A program made the translations under genes and the position numbers. A stretch of 64,000 bases of DNA from Mycobacterium avium subsp. avium (GTDB lineage: Bacteria > Actinomycetota > Actinomycetes > Mycobacteriales > Mycobacteriaceae). This document shows, piece by piece, positions 35,758 through 44,573 of the stretch (positions are counted from its first letter, which is position 1; every line of letters starts with the position of its first letter). The notes under the pieces were generated by a model. The model did no database searches. It saw only the letters and a program-made list of their open reading frames with translations, and was not told where the DNA came from. The stretch covers positions 1,488,001 through 1,552,000 of the forward strand of contig NZ_CP046507.1 of assembly GCF_009741445.1 (NCBI RefSeq). The letters run 5' to 3'.

Positions 35758-36627
35758 TCAGTCTGGCGCGGAGTCGAACCGTGTCTCGGTCCGCAGTCGT
35801 GGGGCCTGTTGCGCGGCAAGCACTTTGGCCCGTTCGCGCATCGCCGCGCCGACGCTTTCCGGATGAGTGTGCAGGTAGAAGTGACCCTCGGTCGATTGCC
35901 TGAAGATCATCTCGGCGGCTTCCAGCGCATCCATGGACGCGGCCTTGATGCCGAGCATGGCCGAGCGGTGGGCTTCGGCCGCGGCCGCATCGGTGGCTGC
36001 ATCGGGGTCGACGCCGCCCGCCGACTCGAAGATGTTGGAGCGCACCGGCCCCGGCAGCACGGCCTGGACGTGAACGTGATCGTCGTGCCCGGTGGCCTGC
36101 ACCTCGAGGTGCAGGCATTCGGTCAGCGACAGCACCGCGTGCTTACTCACGATGTAGGGCGCCTGCAACGGCATCGCCACCACCGCACCCACCGATGCGA
36201 TGTTCCACACCCACGCCTGCTGTCCGGCGGCCATCATCTTCGGCAGAAACGCGCGTACGCCGTAGAACACGCCGCTGACGTTGACGTCCATGACGCGCTG
36301 CCAGTTGACCACCGGTGTGTCCCACAAATAGCCGAACTGTTCGATGCCCGCATTGTTCACCAGCAGGCGCACCGGCCCGATGTCATAGGCGCGGTCGGCG
36401 AGGTCCTGCACGGCGGCGGGATCGCGGACGTCGCAGGCGGCGTCGTGCGCCGCGCCGCCTCCCGCGGCCAACTCGTCGCGCAACGCCGCGACGGCGTCGC
36501 GGTCGATGTCGGCCAGCACGACCGTCATGCCCAACCCACAGGCGTAGCGGGCCAGGCCGGCGCCGAGGCCGGACCCGGCGCCGGTGATCACCGCGACTCC
36601 ACCCGCGAAGGTGCTGCGAGCGTCCAT
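35758..36627 (-). CDS. SDR-family oxidoreductase
   Basis: 289 residues from MDARSTFAGGVAV. Motifs: ITGAGSGLGAGLARYACGLG (residues 14-33), LVNNAGIEQFG (about 89) and YIVSKHAVL (about 158) with Ser in NIASVGA. The C-terminal 50 residues are an extra helical tail (FRQSTEGHFYLHTHPESVG). ATG at 36627 is two bases after the stop of the SnoaL gene. It probably acts on an alcohol or ketone intermediate of the island. Confidence 0.85.
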   Translation of the reverse strand: MDARSTFAGGVAVITGAGSGLGAGLARYACGLGMTVVLADIDRDAVAALRDELAAGGGAAHDAACDVRDPAAVQDLADRAYDIGPVRLLVNNAGIEQFGYLWDTPVVNWQRVMDVNVSGVFYGVRAFLPKMMAAGQQAWVWNIASVGAVVAMPLQAPYIVSKHAVLSLTECLHLEVQATGHDDHVHVQAVLPGPVRSNIFESAGGVDPDAATDAAAAEAHRSAMLGIKAASMDALEAAEMIFRQSTEGHFYLHTHPESVGAAMRERAKVLAAQQAPRLRTETRFDSAPD

Positions 36628-36629
36628 CC

Positions 36630-37109
36630 TTATGAGCCCACACCGCTTTCGGCGTGCAGTTCGGACAGGAGCACCGAGCTGGTGGTGTCGAGAATTACGT
36701 CCATCTGGCTGAACTCCAGTCCGTGGGCACCGCGCCGAACGCCGACGTTGACGACGGCGCTGGACACCGCGAACGGCACGAAGTTGGCGATCTGGTTGAC
36801 AAAGAGGTAGAACCGCGCCCGGGTGATGTCGCCGTCGGACCCGATGCGGTGCACGTTGGTGGCGTGATGCCGCAATGGGTACGGACTCTGCTTGCGGTGC
36901 TCCGACAGCCATTCCATTACCGCGTCGCGACCGCTGAGTTTCGGTGACATGAGCTCCTCGAAAGGGCTTGCACCGGAATCGCTTCGGGTCAGGTAGTGCA
37001 CATCCTCGGCGTAGCTGGCCGCGAGCTCGTCGTAGTGCGCCTCATCGTAGTGGTACCAGAAGGCCCCGATGAATTCCTGTAATTCGGGCAGCGTGATGTC
37101 GTCGCTCAT
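36630..37109 (-). CDS. SnoaL/NTF2-like small protein
   Basis: 159 residues with an NTF2 cone-fold look: LPELQEFIGAFWYHYDEAHY, ELAASYAEDVHYLTRS and GRDAVMEWLSEHRKQSPYPL, ending in strand-rich sequence. Members are cyclases, isomerases, dehydratases or ring-hydroxylating beta-like subunits. ATG at 37109 gives the usual N-terminus; the frame is open to 37145. It is the first gene of the minus-strand operon running to 32844 and divergent from the Baeyer-Villiger monooxygenase at 37317 across 207 bp. Confidence 0.75.
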   Translation of the reverse strand: MSDDITLPELQEFIGAFWYHYDEAHYDELAASYAEDVHYLTRSDSGASPFEELMSPKLSGRDAVMEWLSEHRKQSPYPLRHHATNVHRIGSDGDITRARFYLFVNQIANFVPFAVSSAVVNVGVRRGAHGLEFSQMDVILDTTSSVLLSELHAESGVGS

Positions 37110-37316
37110 CCCGTCAGTCAACTCCGAGCGTGCAGTTGCTAGCACCTCGGATGCCCGGTCAGTGGAACACCGTCGGGGCTCAGTTGGTGATCAGCCTGCG
37201 CGGCGAGACTATTTTTCTGGATTACGGTAGGTGCCCGTGCGCGCGTGGGTCGGCCGCGTCCCGCTGAGTAGGCACGGGCCTGCTGAAGGCGGCGGACCGC
37301 TTCGATACTCGTAGGC

Positions 37317-39257
37317 ATGAGCACTGGCATGCCCGTCACGACTGAAAGCGCAAGAGCGGCGGGTCCGGACCCCTACGACGTCGGCGAACTGCGGGCCAAC
37401 CTGCGGCAGGCGGATCCCGGGGTGCTCGTCGCGGTGCTCGCCCAGCTGACCGGGGACCCGGCCGTCGCCGATCGGTTCGCGCCGAAAATCACCCATGTGC
37501 CCGACCCGCCGGAGCAGGCGGGCGTCACCGACCCGGAGACGGCCGCCCAGCTCGTCGACGAGATCGTCACGGCGTTGAGGACGCCGCGGCGAGCGGACGC
37601 GGTACCCGCCGACGACCTCGACCTCTTCGCTCGTGTGGCGCCCGTCGCGCTGGGCGGAGAAGTCGGCCCCGAGTATCTCGGACTGCTCCTCGAGCAGGGC
37701 GGTTTCCAGCCTTCCCAACCGGTACTTCCGCGCACCGCAAAGCTTCCCGCGGGATTCCGGGTGGTCATCATCGGCGCCGGGATCGCCGGCATCACCGCCG
37801 CGCTCGCCTGCGCGGACGCCGGCATCGAGTATCAGATCATCGAGCGCAACGACGAGGTGGGCGGAACCTGGTACACCACCAGGTACCCCGGCATCGGGGT
37901 GGACACCCCCTCGGCGTATTACTCACTGTCCCGCGACATCAACGGTGACTGGTCGAGCTACTACCCGCAGGGTGCGGAGTATCAGGCCTATCTGGTATCG
38001 GTGGCGGACAAAAACGACCTGCGCAAGCACACCCGGTTCGGCACCGAGGTGGAAGCGTTGTGGTGGCAGGAGCGGCGTCGGCAGTGGCAGATCCATTCGG
38101 TCGGCCCGGACGGAACCCGCGACGTCAGTTACGCGAACGTGGTGATTCCGGCCGCCGGCTACCTGAATCGGCCGCGGTGGCCGGAACTGGCCGGCCGCGA
38201 GACGTTCTCGGGGATTTCGATCCATTCCGCGCACTGGGACCTCGAGCTGGATCTCACCGGTAAGAGGGTCGCGATCATCGGAGCCGGGTGCACCGCGGTC
38301 CAGATCGTCGACGCCTGCGTGGACCAGGTTGCGCACCTGACGGTCTTCCAACGCCAACCGCACTGGGTCGCACCGCGCCGACGGGCATCCGACGACGTCC
38401 CCGCCTATCAGCGCTGGTTGGGCACCCGACTTCCGTACTACGCCAACTGGATTCGGCTCAAGTCATATTGGGGGACGGCGGACACCAACTATCCGGTAAT
38501 CCTGCATGACCCGCAATGGGCGGCCGAGCACCTGTCGGTTTCGCCGGCCAACGACGTGTTGCTGCGCATGTGTCTGGATTACATCGATCGCGTGTTCGGC
38601 GCGGGCAGCGAGCTGGCCCGCAAGGTCACCCCCGACTTTGCGCCCTACGGCAAACGGATCATCCGCGATCCGGGCGGCTATTACGCGGCGCTGGCCCGCG
38701 AGCACGTGGACGTCGAGGCCAGCGAACCGGCCCGCGTCAATCAGGCCGGAATCGTCACGGCCGACGGCCGCCAAATCGACCTCGACGTCATCATCTACGC
38801 GACCGGTTACTATCTGGATTTCCTTTCCACCGTGGACATCCGGGGCCGCGACGGCAAGAAGCTGACCGACGAGTGGGGCGACGCCCCCCGGGCCTACCGG
38901 GGCGGAATGGTGCCCGGGTTCCCGAACATGTTCATCTCCTCGGCCCCCAACTACAGCCCGGGTCACGGGGCCGGGCACAACTTCGGGGTCGAGGTGATGG
39001 TGCACTACGTGATGGAATGCCTGCAGTTGATGGCGCTGCGCCGGGCCACCACCGTGGAGGTGACGCAGCGCGCCTACGAGGAATACGTCGCGGACATCGA
39101 TGCCCTCATGGCGGGCACCGTGTGGTGCCACACGCCCTCGGCGCACACCTATTACCGCTCGGGCGGAGGCCGGATCGTGACCGCGTTCCCCTATCGGCTC
39201 GTCGATTTCTGGCGCGACCATCGTGCGCCGAGCGAGGAAGATCTCGAGTTGCGATGA
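37317..39257 (+). CDS. Baeyer-Villiger flavin monooxygenase, N-terminally extended
   Basis: 646 residues. An extra N-terminal domain of about 130 residues precedes the FAD fold VVIIGAGIAGITAALACADA (about 143-162), followed by GGTWYTTRYPGIGVDTPS. The type I signature FSGISIHSAHWD is near residue 298, and the NADPH fold VAIIGAGCTAVQIVDAC lies at about 318. Such enzymes insert oxygen next to a ketone to give an ester or lactone; the extension is like that of 4-hydroxyacetophenone monooxygenase-type enzymes. Starts at 37317 or 37329 are both possible. Its stop overlaps the SDR start in ATGA (39254-39257). A steroid or cyclic ketone substrate fits the neighbourhood. Confidence 0.9.
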   Translation: MSTGMPVTTESARAAGPDPYDVGELRANLRQADPGVLVAVLAQLTGDPAVADRFAPKITHVPDPPEQAGVTDPETAAQLVDEIVTALRTPRRADAVPADDLDLFARVAPVALGGEVGPEYLGLLLEQGGFQPSQPVLPRTAKLPAGFRVVIIGAGIAGITAALACADAGIEYQIIERNDEVGGTWYTTRYPGIGVDTPSAYYSLSRDINGDWSSYYPQGAEYQAYLVSVADKNDLRKHTRFGTEVEALWWQERRRQWQIHSVGPDGTRDVSYANVVIPAAGYLNRPRWPELAGRETFSGISIHSAHWDLELDLTGKRVAIIGAGCTAVQIVDACVDQVAHLTVFQRQPHWVAPRRRASDDVPAYQRWLGTRLPYYANWIRLKSYWGTADTNYPVILHDPQWAAEHLSVSPANDVLLRMCLDYIDRVFGAGSELARKVTPDFAPYGKRIIRDPGGYYAALAREHVDVEASEPARVNQAGIVTADGRQIDLDVIIYATGYYLDFLSTVDIRGRDGKKLTDEWGDAPRAYRGGMVPGFPNMFISSAPNYSPGHGAGHNFGVEVMVHYVMECLQLMALRRATTVEVTQRAYEEYVADIDALMAGTVWCHTPSAHTYYRSGGGRIVTAFPYRLVDFWRDHRAPSEEDLELR

Positions 39258-40141
39258 GCCGCTTACTGTCCGGCAAAACGGCGTTGGTCACCGGTAGCAG
39301 CCGCGGCATAGGTCGCGCGGTCGCGCAGCGCCTGGCCGCCGCAGGGGCCACGGTCGCGGTGACCGCACGCTCGCACTCGTCGTCCCCATCGACGCGGGCC
39401 GGTACGGCCACCGCGCTGCCCGGCACCATCGGCGAAACGATCGAACTGATCGAAGCCGCCGGTGGTTCGGCGTTCGGGATCGCGGCCGACCTCGAAGACG
39501 CCGACCAGCGGGACGGTTTGGTCGATGCGGTCCTCGACCGCACGGGCCGCATCGACATTCTGGTCAACAACGCCGGTTTCGCCGACTACTCGTTGGTCGA
39601 AGACATGAGTTTGGAAACGTTCGATCGCACCGTGGAGCACTACCTTCGCGTCCCGTTCGTCCTGACGAAATGCGCTGTGCCGCATATGCGCAAGCAAGGG
39701 GCGGGGTGGATCGTCAACATCGGATCGGTCACGGGCGTGGCCCCGGTCAGGCCGTACCGGGAGTACAACAAGGCCTCCGGCGACGTGGTCTACGCGGCCA
39801 TGAAAGCCGCCCTGCACCGGTTCACCCAGGGAGTGGCCGCCGAGTTGCTCGACGCCAACATCGCCGTGAACTGCGTCGGCCCGTCGACGGCGGTCCGGAC
39901 ACCCGGTGCCGCGCAACTGATCCCGGAGTCTTTCCCTACCGAACCGGTGGAGTATCTGGCCGAGACCGTGCTGGCGATGTGCCATCTGCCCGCCGCGGAG
40001 CGAACAGGGCTGGTCGCGTTCAGCCTGCATTATCCGTGGTCACAGCAGCTACCCGTGCACAGCCTGGACGGCGCGAACCTGTTGCCGCCGTTGCGTCCCC
40101 CGGCAAATGCCAATCCGAACATTCTTCCCGCGGGGGTCTAG
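39254..40141 (+). CDS. SDR-family oxidoreductase
   Basis: 295 residues: TGSSRGIGRAVAQRLAAAGA (residues 12-31), VNNAGFADYS (about 103) and catalytic YNKASGDVVYAAMKAAL around residue 175, where the usual Y-x3-K spacing is met by YAAMK. The C-terminus (LLPPLRPPANANPNILPAG) is proline-rich and unusual. It is translationally coupled to the Baeyer-Villiger monooxygenase by a 4-bp overlap, so it probably makes or uses the ketone substrate of that enzyme. It overlaps the convergent Dabb gene by four bases. Confidence 0.85.
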   Translation: MSRLLSGKTALVTGSSRGIGRAVAQRLAAAGATVAVTARSHSSSPSTRAGTATALPGTIGETIELIEAAGGSAFGIAADLEDADQRDGLVDAVLDRTGRIDILVNNAGFADYSLVEDMSLETFDRTVEHYLRVPFVLTKCAVPHMRKQGAGWIVNIGSVTGVAPVRPYREYNKASGDVVYAAMKAALHRFTQGVAAELLDANIAVNCVGPSTAVRTPGAAQLIPESFPTEPVEYLAETVLAMCHLPAAERTGLVAFSLHYPWSQQLPVHSLDGANLLPPLRPPANANPNILPAGV

Positions 40142-40765
40142 GTCAGAACCGGATCGGTGCTGATGCAGAAGCTGTGGCAGACGCGGTCGCGCACGATGAC
40201 GTCGGGACACTCCGGGTCGAACCAACGGTCCACCACCGCCCAATGGATCGGGTGCATCAGGTAGGGCCCCATCAACCCGTCCACGTCGGTGAAGAGCTGT
40301 TCGAACACATGGGTCCACGCCGAAGCTCCGGTCGCCTCCTCCACCCGGCTCAGCTGCCAGCCGGTGATGGTGCGCACGTATCGCGGCATCAGCCGCAGGT
40401 CCGCCTCGAACCGGGCGACGGTGTCCTCGGCGGTGTCGGGCGACACCGCCAACAGCAGCGTCCGGTACACGGTGCCGGGTATTTTGGCCGGCGTGAACGG
40501 GCGTTCCGGAGTAGGTCGTACCGTTCACCCGGCCGACGGCGGGGTCGTCCAGGATGGCCGCGAAACATGCGGCCGTGCAATCCCATTGGCGTTTGGAGGC
40601 GAAGCGAAGGTGCACCAGGAGGTCGCCCCCATTGCGGGAGCCGGGCAGTGTCGGCCCCGCCACCCAGTGCAGCGCGCCGGCGTCGGACGCCGCCCGACGC
40701 AGTGCGGCAGCCATCCGGTCGCGGTCCTGCTCGGCGATATCGATCAGCCGGGTGACGCTATACAT
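40138..40765 (-). pseudogene. Two-domain Dabb (EthD-like) protein, frameshifted
   Basis: The frame from ATG 40765 reads MYSVTRLIDIAEQDRDRMAA through AVGRVNGTTYS and then becomes nonsense. A second frame from about 40512 reads PERPFTPAKIPGTVYRTLLL and on to a Dabb-like domain (WTHVFEQLFTDVDGLMGPYL) ending at 40138. Joined at TTYS-PERP they make one ferredoxin-like alpha/beta-barrel protein of about 208 residues. The shift lies at about 40508-40513 and needs one extra base or two missing ones. It could be a real mutation or a sequencing error. Such proteins act as small dimeric catalysts or companions in catabolic operons. The second half alone could start at GTG 40470. Confidence 0.75.
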
Positions 40766-41114
40766 CGCAGAGTACGTCGACGTCCGCGGCGCGCGCGGCG
40801 AAGGACCGGGACCGCTCGGCCACCAATTCCCCGATCCGCGACCACCATTCGCCCACGGCCGGATCGGGCCGGCCTTGCCACGTCATCTCCCACCACGCCC
40901 GGACGTTGGGCAGTGTCCAGGTGATGGTGACGGTGTTCACCTGGCCCTCGGATGCGTCGAACCAGATGGGTGGACTCACCAGGACGTCGTGCAGCGTCAT
41001 GCCGCGTTCGCGCGCGCCGGGGGCGTACTCGGCCAGATAGGTGTCGACGAATCGCCGGGCGCATCCGGGCCGGGTCACCACCCGGTCGATGACGAAGACT
41101 GCACCGTCGGCCAT
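40758..41114 (-). CDS. Small conserved protein, NIPSNAP/Dabb-like
   Basis: 118 residues from MADGAVFVIDRVV. A compact alpha/beta sequence with TYLAEYAPGARERGMTLHDV, NTVTITWTLPNVRAWWEMTW and a helical end. It looks like a dimeric alpha/beta-barrel protein of the NIPSNAP or Dabb kind, by general pattern only. Its stop overlaps the start of the frameshifted Dabb gene by eight bases, so the two were coupled. The function is unknown. Confidence 0.65.
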   Translation of the reverse strand: MADGAVFVIDRVVTRPGCARRFVDTYLAEYAPGARERGMTLHDVLVSPPIWFDASEGQVNTVTITWTLPNVRAWWEMTWQGRPDPAVGEWWSRIGELVAERSRSFAARAADVDVLCDV

Positions 41115-41199
41115 GAGCCGACCGTATGACACCCGGGGGACGCAGCGGGGCCGGCTCCCGACCACCGGGAACCTCCGGTCAACCGTCGAAGCCGTCGCG

Positions 41200-42123
41200 T
41201 TACCGCCGCAGCAGATCGGCCAGGGCGGCCGCCGCCTCGTTGCGCGCCCGGTGCGCGATGTCGAGCATCGGCATCGTCATGAACCCGTGGATGCCGCCCT
41301 CATAACGCAATTGCACGGTCGGCACGCCCGCCGCTTCGAGCGCGGCGCCGAAGGCCAATCCTTCGTCGCGCAGCGGATCGTGGCCGGCGACCACCACGAC
41401 CGCGGGCGGGAGTCCGCGTAGGTCGGCGTTCAGCGGCGTGGCGTAGGGGTGCGCGCGGTCTCGGGTCGAGGGCACGTAGCAATCCCAGTACCACCGCAGC
41501 GCCGGCGCCGGGTTGTAGTAGCCCTGGCCGAAGAGGCGGTACGACTCGGTGTCGAAATCGGCCGCGATCACCGGATAGATCAGCAGTTGGGCCGCCGGCG
41601 CCGGGCCGCCGCGGTCGCGACACATGACCGTGGTCACCGCGGCCAGGTTGCCGCCCGCGCTGTCGCCGCCCACGACCAGTCGTGCGGGGTCGGCCCCGAG
41701 CGCGTCGGCGTGGTCGCGGGCCCAGCACGTCGCCGCGTACACGTCTTCGGCGGCCGCCGGCCACGCGTTCTCCGGGGCCAACCGGTAGTCGACCGAAACG
41801 ACAACGGCGGGAACAAGATTGGCAAGATTGCGGCACAGGCCGTCGTGACTGTCAAGGTCGCAGAACACGAAGCCACCGCCGTGGGCGTACACGAGGGCGG
41901 GGAGCGGCGCCGCCGCTTCGGGTCGGTATACGCGTATGCGGAGGGGGCCGCCCGGACCCTCGACCAACCGATCGGCCACCTCGGCGACGGGCTCGGGCTG
42001 GGCCGGCGGCACCAGCCTGGATCGGATCAGCGCTCGGGCCTCGGCGCCGCTCATCTGCTGCACGGGTGGAAACCCGCTGTCCAATTGCTCGATGATCGCC
42101 GCGATCTGCGGCTCGAGGCTCAC
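41200..42123 (-). CDS. Alpha/beta hydrolase, hormone-sensitive-lipase family esterase
   Basis: 307 residues from GTG at 42123, which overlaps the IclR stop in GTGA (42120-42123). Motifs: YAHGGGFVFCDLDSHDGLCR (about residues 80-99), DYRLAPENAWPAA, nucleophile GGDSAGGNLAAV (about 150), acid in GHDPLRDEGLAF and His in IHGFMTMP. It is a Lip-type carboxylesterase. The coupling to an IclR regulator suggests a lactone or ester hydrolase whose substrate or product is the inducer, which is inference. Confidence 0.9.
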   Translation of the reverse strand: MSLEPQIAAIIEQLDSGFPPVQQMSGAEARALIRSRLVPPAQPEPVAEVADRLVEGPGGPLRIRVYRPEAAAPLPALVYAHGGGFVFCDLDSHDGLCRNLANLVPAVVVSVDYRLAPENAWPAAAEDVYAATCWARDHADALGADPARLVVGGDSAGGNLAAVTTVMCRDRGGPAPAAQLLIYPVIAADFDTESYRLFGQGYYNPAPALRWYWDCYVPSTRDRAHPYATPLNADLRGLPPAVVVVAGHDPLRDEGLAFGAALEAAGVPTVQLRYEGGIHGFMTMPMLDIAHRARNEAAAALADLLRR

Positions 42124-42956
42124 GCGTACTGCAGGGCGGGGCGCGGCTTGGGCACCGGATGCTGCGGCCGCATCGGCGGCAACGGCCGCAGGCGCTGCAG
42201 GGTCGGCGCGACCCGTTGCGGGCCTCCCTCCACGTTGCGCCACACGCCCATCGCGGTCATCCGTACCGGCGCTGCCAGCCGCTGGTCGAGCGCCATGCGC
42301 TGCAGCGGACCGCACACCGACACGGCTGCGGCAGCTTCGCCGGGACCGCCGATTGGAGCTGCGACACAGCCAAACCCGAGCAAGGATTCTTCGCGTTCGA
42401 AAGCGACGCCGTGCGCCCTGACCTTGGCGAGTTCGGCCGCCAGTTGCGGGGCGCTGGAAATCGAGTATTTGGTCGGGCGAGCCCCCAGGTCGAGGTCGGT
42501 CGCCTCGTCGCGGTAAGCCAGGATCGCCTTGCCGACGGCCGTACAGTGCGCCGGCTGACGGCCCCCGACCCGGCTCGGGATCACACTGTTCAGCCGGTCA
42601 CCGACCTTCTCCAGATAAACGACGTCGGGGCCGTCCAGCACCGCCAGGTGCACGACAAGCCCGGTGGCACGGTGCAATTCGACCAACAAGGGGGTGGCTG
42701 CGCGCACCAGACGATCCTGGTGCACGGCCAGCGAGCCCAGCTCGACGAGGCGCATGCCGAGTTCGTAGTCACGGCCGCTGCGGCGCAGCCAGCGCAACTG
42801 GACCAACCGCTCCAGCATCCGGTGCGCCGACGAGCGCGGCAGGCCGGTGCGGCGCACGATCTGGGCCAGCGTCAGGCGTCCCGGCCCGTCGAATGCGTCC
42901 AGCACCAGCGAGATGCGGTCGATGACCGCGGTGGGGGTTTCGGCGGGCGCGGGCAT
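42120..42956 (-). CDS. IclR-family transcriptional regulator
   Basis: 278 residues. The N-terminal winged helix has LTLAQIVRRTGLPRSSAHRM and LERLVQLRWLRRSGRDYELG (residues 28-68). The IclR effector domain follows, with VVHLAVLDGPDVVYLEKVGD and HCTAVGKAILA around residues 100-145 and GFGCVAAPIG near 195. Family members bind aromatic or organic-acid effectors and often control catabolic operons. A perfect 19-bp palindrome lies 18 bp upstream of the start. It forms an operon with the esterase at 41200, and the frameshifted KstD/HsaC/HsaA operon beyond could be a target. Confidence 0.9.
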   Translation of the reverse strand: MPAPAETPTAVIDRISLVLDAFDGPGRLTLAQIVRRTGLPRSSAHRMLERLVQLRWLRRSGRDYELGMRLVELGSLAVHQDRLVRAATPLLVELHRATGLVVHLAVLDGPDVVYLEKVGDRLNSVIPSRVGGRQPAHCTAVGKAILAYRDEATDLDLGARPTKYSISSAPQLAAELAKVRAHGVAFEREESLLGFGCVAAPIGGPGEAAAAVSVCGPLQRMALDQRLAAPVRMTAMGVWRNVEGGPQRVAPTLQRLRPLPPMRPQHPVPKPRPALQYA

Positions 42957-42973
42957 ATGTCCTCCTGGATGGC

Positions 42974-42992
42974 ATATTCCTATTAGGAATAT
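42974..42992. promoter_or_regulatory. Perfect 19-bp palindrome, putative IclR operator
   Basis: ATATTCCTA-T-TAGGAATAT: two exact 9-bp arms around one base, AT-rich within GC-rich DNA, 18 bp upstream of the iclR start. Size, symmetry and place match operators of IclR-family proteins. Autoregulation is inferred. Confidence 0.7.
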
Positions 42993-43048
42993 CTTCCTAC
43001 CACACCGCTGTGTTCGTTGTCACACAGGACACGCCCCGGGGCGACATT

Positions 43049-43109
43049 CGCGCGTGTAACGCCACGGCGGGTTCCGGGGTGATTTCTCCGCCGTGGCGTT
43101 ACACGCGCG
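43049..43109. terminator. Long palindrome / terminator hairpin, GTAACGCCACGGCG family copy 1
   Basis: Arms 43049-43070 and 43088-43109 are exact 22-bp inverted copies with a 17-base loop. The right arm covers the stop of the frameshifted KstD gene (43099-43101), where it would act as a transcription terminator. The inner 14 bases of the arm (GTAACGCCACGGCG) recur in the palindrome at 60546-60595, so it belongs to a dispersed element. Confidence 0.75.
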
Positions 43110-44573
43110 GCAAGCGACAACCGGCGGCCGAGGCGCCGGCGCGGCGGCCGTAGAAGCTGCCGTCGCCGAGCGAGATGCCGCTGGCGTAGCCCCAGGCGGC
43201 CAGCCCGGCGGTGCACCGGCCGGCCGCGAAGAGGCCCGGGATGGGCTGCCCGCTGACGTGCAGCACCTCGGCGTCCAGCGTGGTGGCCAGCCCGCCCAGG
43301 GTGAAGCCGCCGGTGCTTTCCCGCAGGTCGACCGCGCCGACGGGGGAGCCGATCGGCCTGATCCACTCGGGCTTCTTGTGCAGCAGCGGATCCTCGCCGC
43401 GGGCGGCGCCCGCGTTGTAGGCGGCCACGGTGTCCTGCAGCGAACCGGGCGGCAGGGCCATGTCGCGTTCCAGGTCGGCCACCGTGTCGGCCACCCAGGT
43501 CGCCGGGCGCAGCATCAGCTTGGGCGACCACGAGGCCATCGCCTCGTCCTGGGCGTCGCCGTCGATGATCAGGTAGGCGGTGTTGTCCTGCTGGTAGAGG
43601 GTGAGCTGCCCGATCCGGCCCGGGTAGGTGTCCTCGGCGACGTAGCGCTGGCCGCGGCCGTTGACCAGGATGCCGCGCACCAACTGCTGGGGATCGATGA
43701 AGATCGCCACCTCGGTGGCGTCCATGTGCGCGAGGTCGGCGCCCAGCGCCTGGGCCATCCGGATCGCCTGCCCGTCGTGCTGCTCGATCGAGGCGGCCGG
43801 GCGTCCAGCGATGCGCGGCGCGTAGCGGGCCACCATGGAGTCGTTGTAGGCGAAGCTGCCGGTCGCCAGCACCACGCCGGTACGCGCCCGGATGTTCATC
43901 TCGGTGCCGTACCTTCGCGCGCGCATGCCGACGACCCGGCCGTCGGACTCGGTGATCAGCCGCTGCACCCGCACGTCGTAGAGCGCGCGGGCGCCGGCGG
44001 CGGTGGCGCTCTCGACGAGCGGCTTCATCAACATGTAGCCGGCGCTGGCTTCGCCCTGCTTCTTGTTCTGCATCTGCGGGACGTGCCCGCGCGGAGCGGG
44101 GGAGGCGATGGTGTTGAACGGATACGAGTTCTCCCCGCCGCTGTACATCAACCCCTGATCGCCCATCGGCTCCCAGCCGGGCTCGCCGAAGAACTCCGCC
44201 TTGAACGGCACTCCGCAGCCGACCAGCCACTCGAAGTGGGCGAGGCTGCCCGCGCAGTAGTCGGCGATCCGGTCGGCGTCGGCACCCGGGCCCTCGCAAC
44301 GTTGAGGAACGCCGCCATGTTGTCGACGGAATCGGTGAAACCACAAGCCTTCTGGATGGGCGTGCCGCCGCCCAGGTAGATGAAACCGCCGGCCATCGCC
44401 GCCGCGCCGCCCCAGGATCCGGTGCGCTCCAGCACCAGGACGTCGGCCCCGGCGCGGGCCGCTTCCACCGCCGCGGCCGCACCGGCCACGCCGTAGCCGG
44501 CGATGACGACGTCGGCCTCGTGGTCCCACGAGGTGATCGACGACGCGGGTATCGGTGTGACGTCGGTATTCAC
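43099..44573 (-). pseudogene. KstD-like FAD-dependent dehydrogenase with one frameshift
   Basis: GTG at 44573 opens VNTDVTPIPASS, then the FAD fold VVIAGYGVAGAAAAVEAARA and LERTGSWGGAAAMAGG, up to NMAAFLNVA. From there the frame changes: the next good sequence, EGPGADADRIADYC, is in a different frame and runs to the stop at 43099 (RRYGTEMNIRARTGVVLATG, GQRYVAEDTYPGR, YASGISLGDGSFYGRRAG). Loss of one G at about 44292-44297 (GCGGAG to GCGAG) explains it. Without it the protein would be about 491 residues and a normal 3-ketosteroid dehydrogenase-family enzyme. Its start overlaps the extradiol dioxygenase stop (GTGA). It is the third gene of the hsaA-like operon. Confidence 0.8.
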
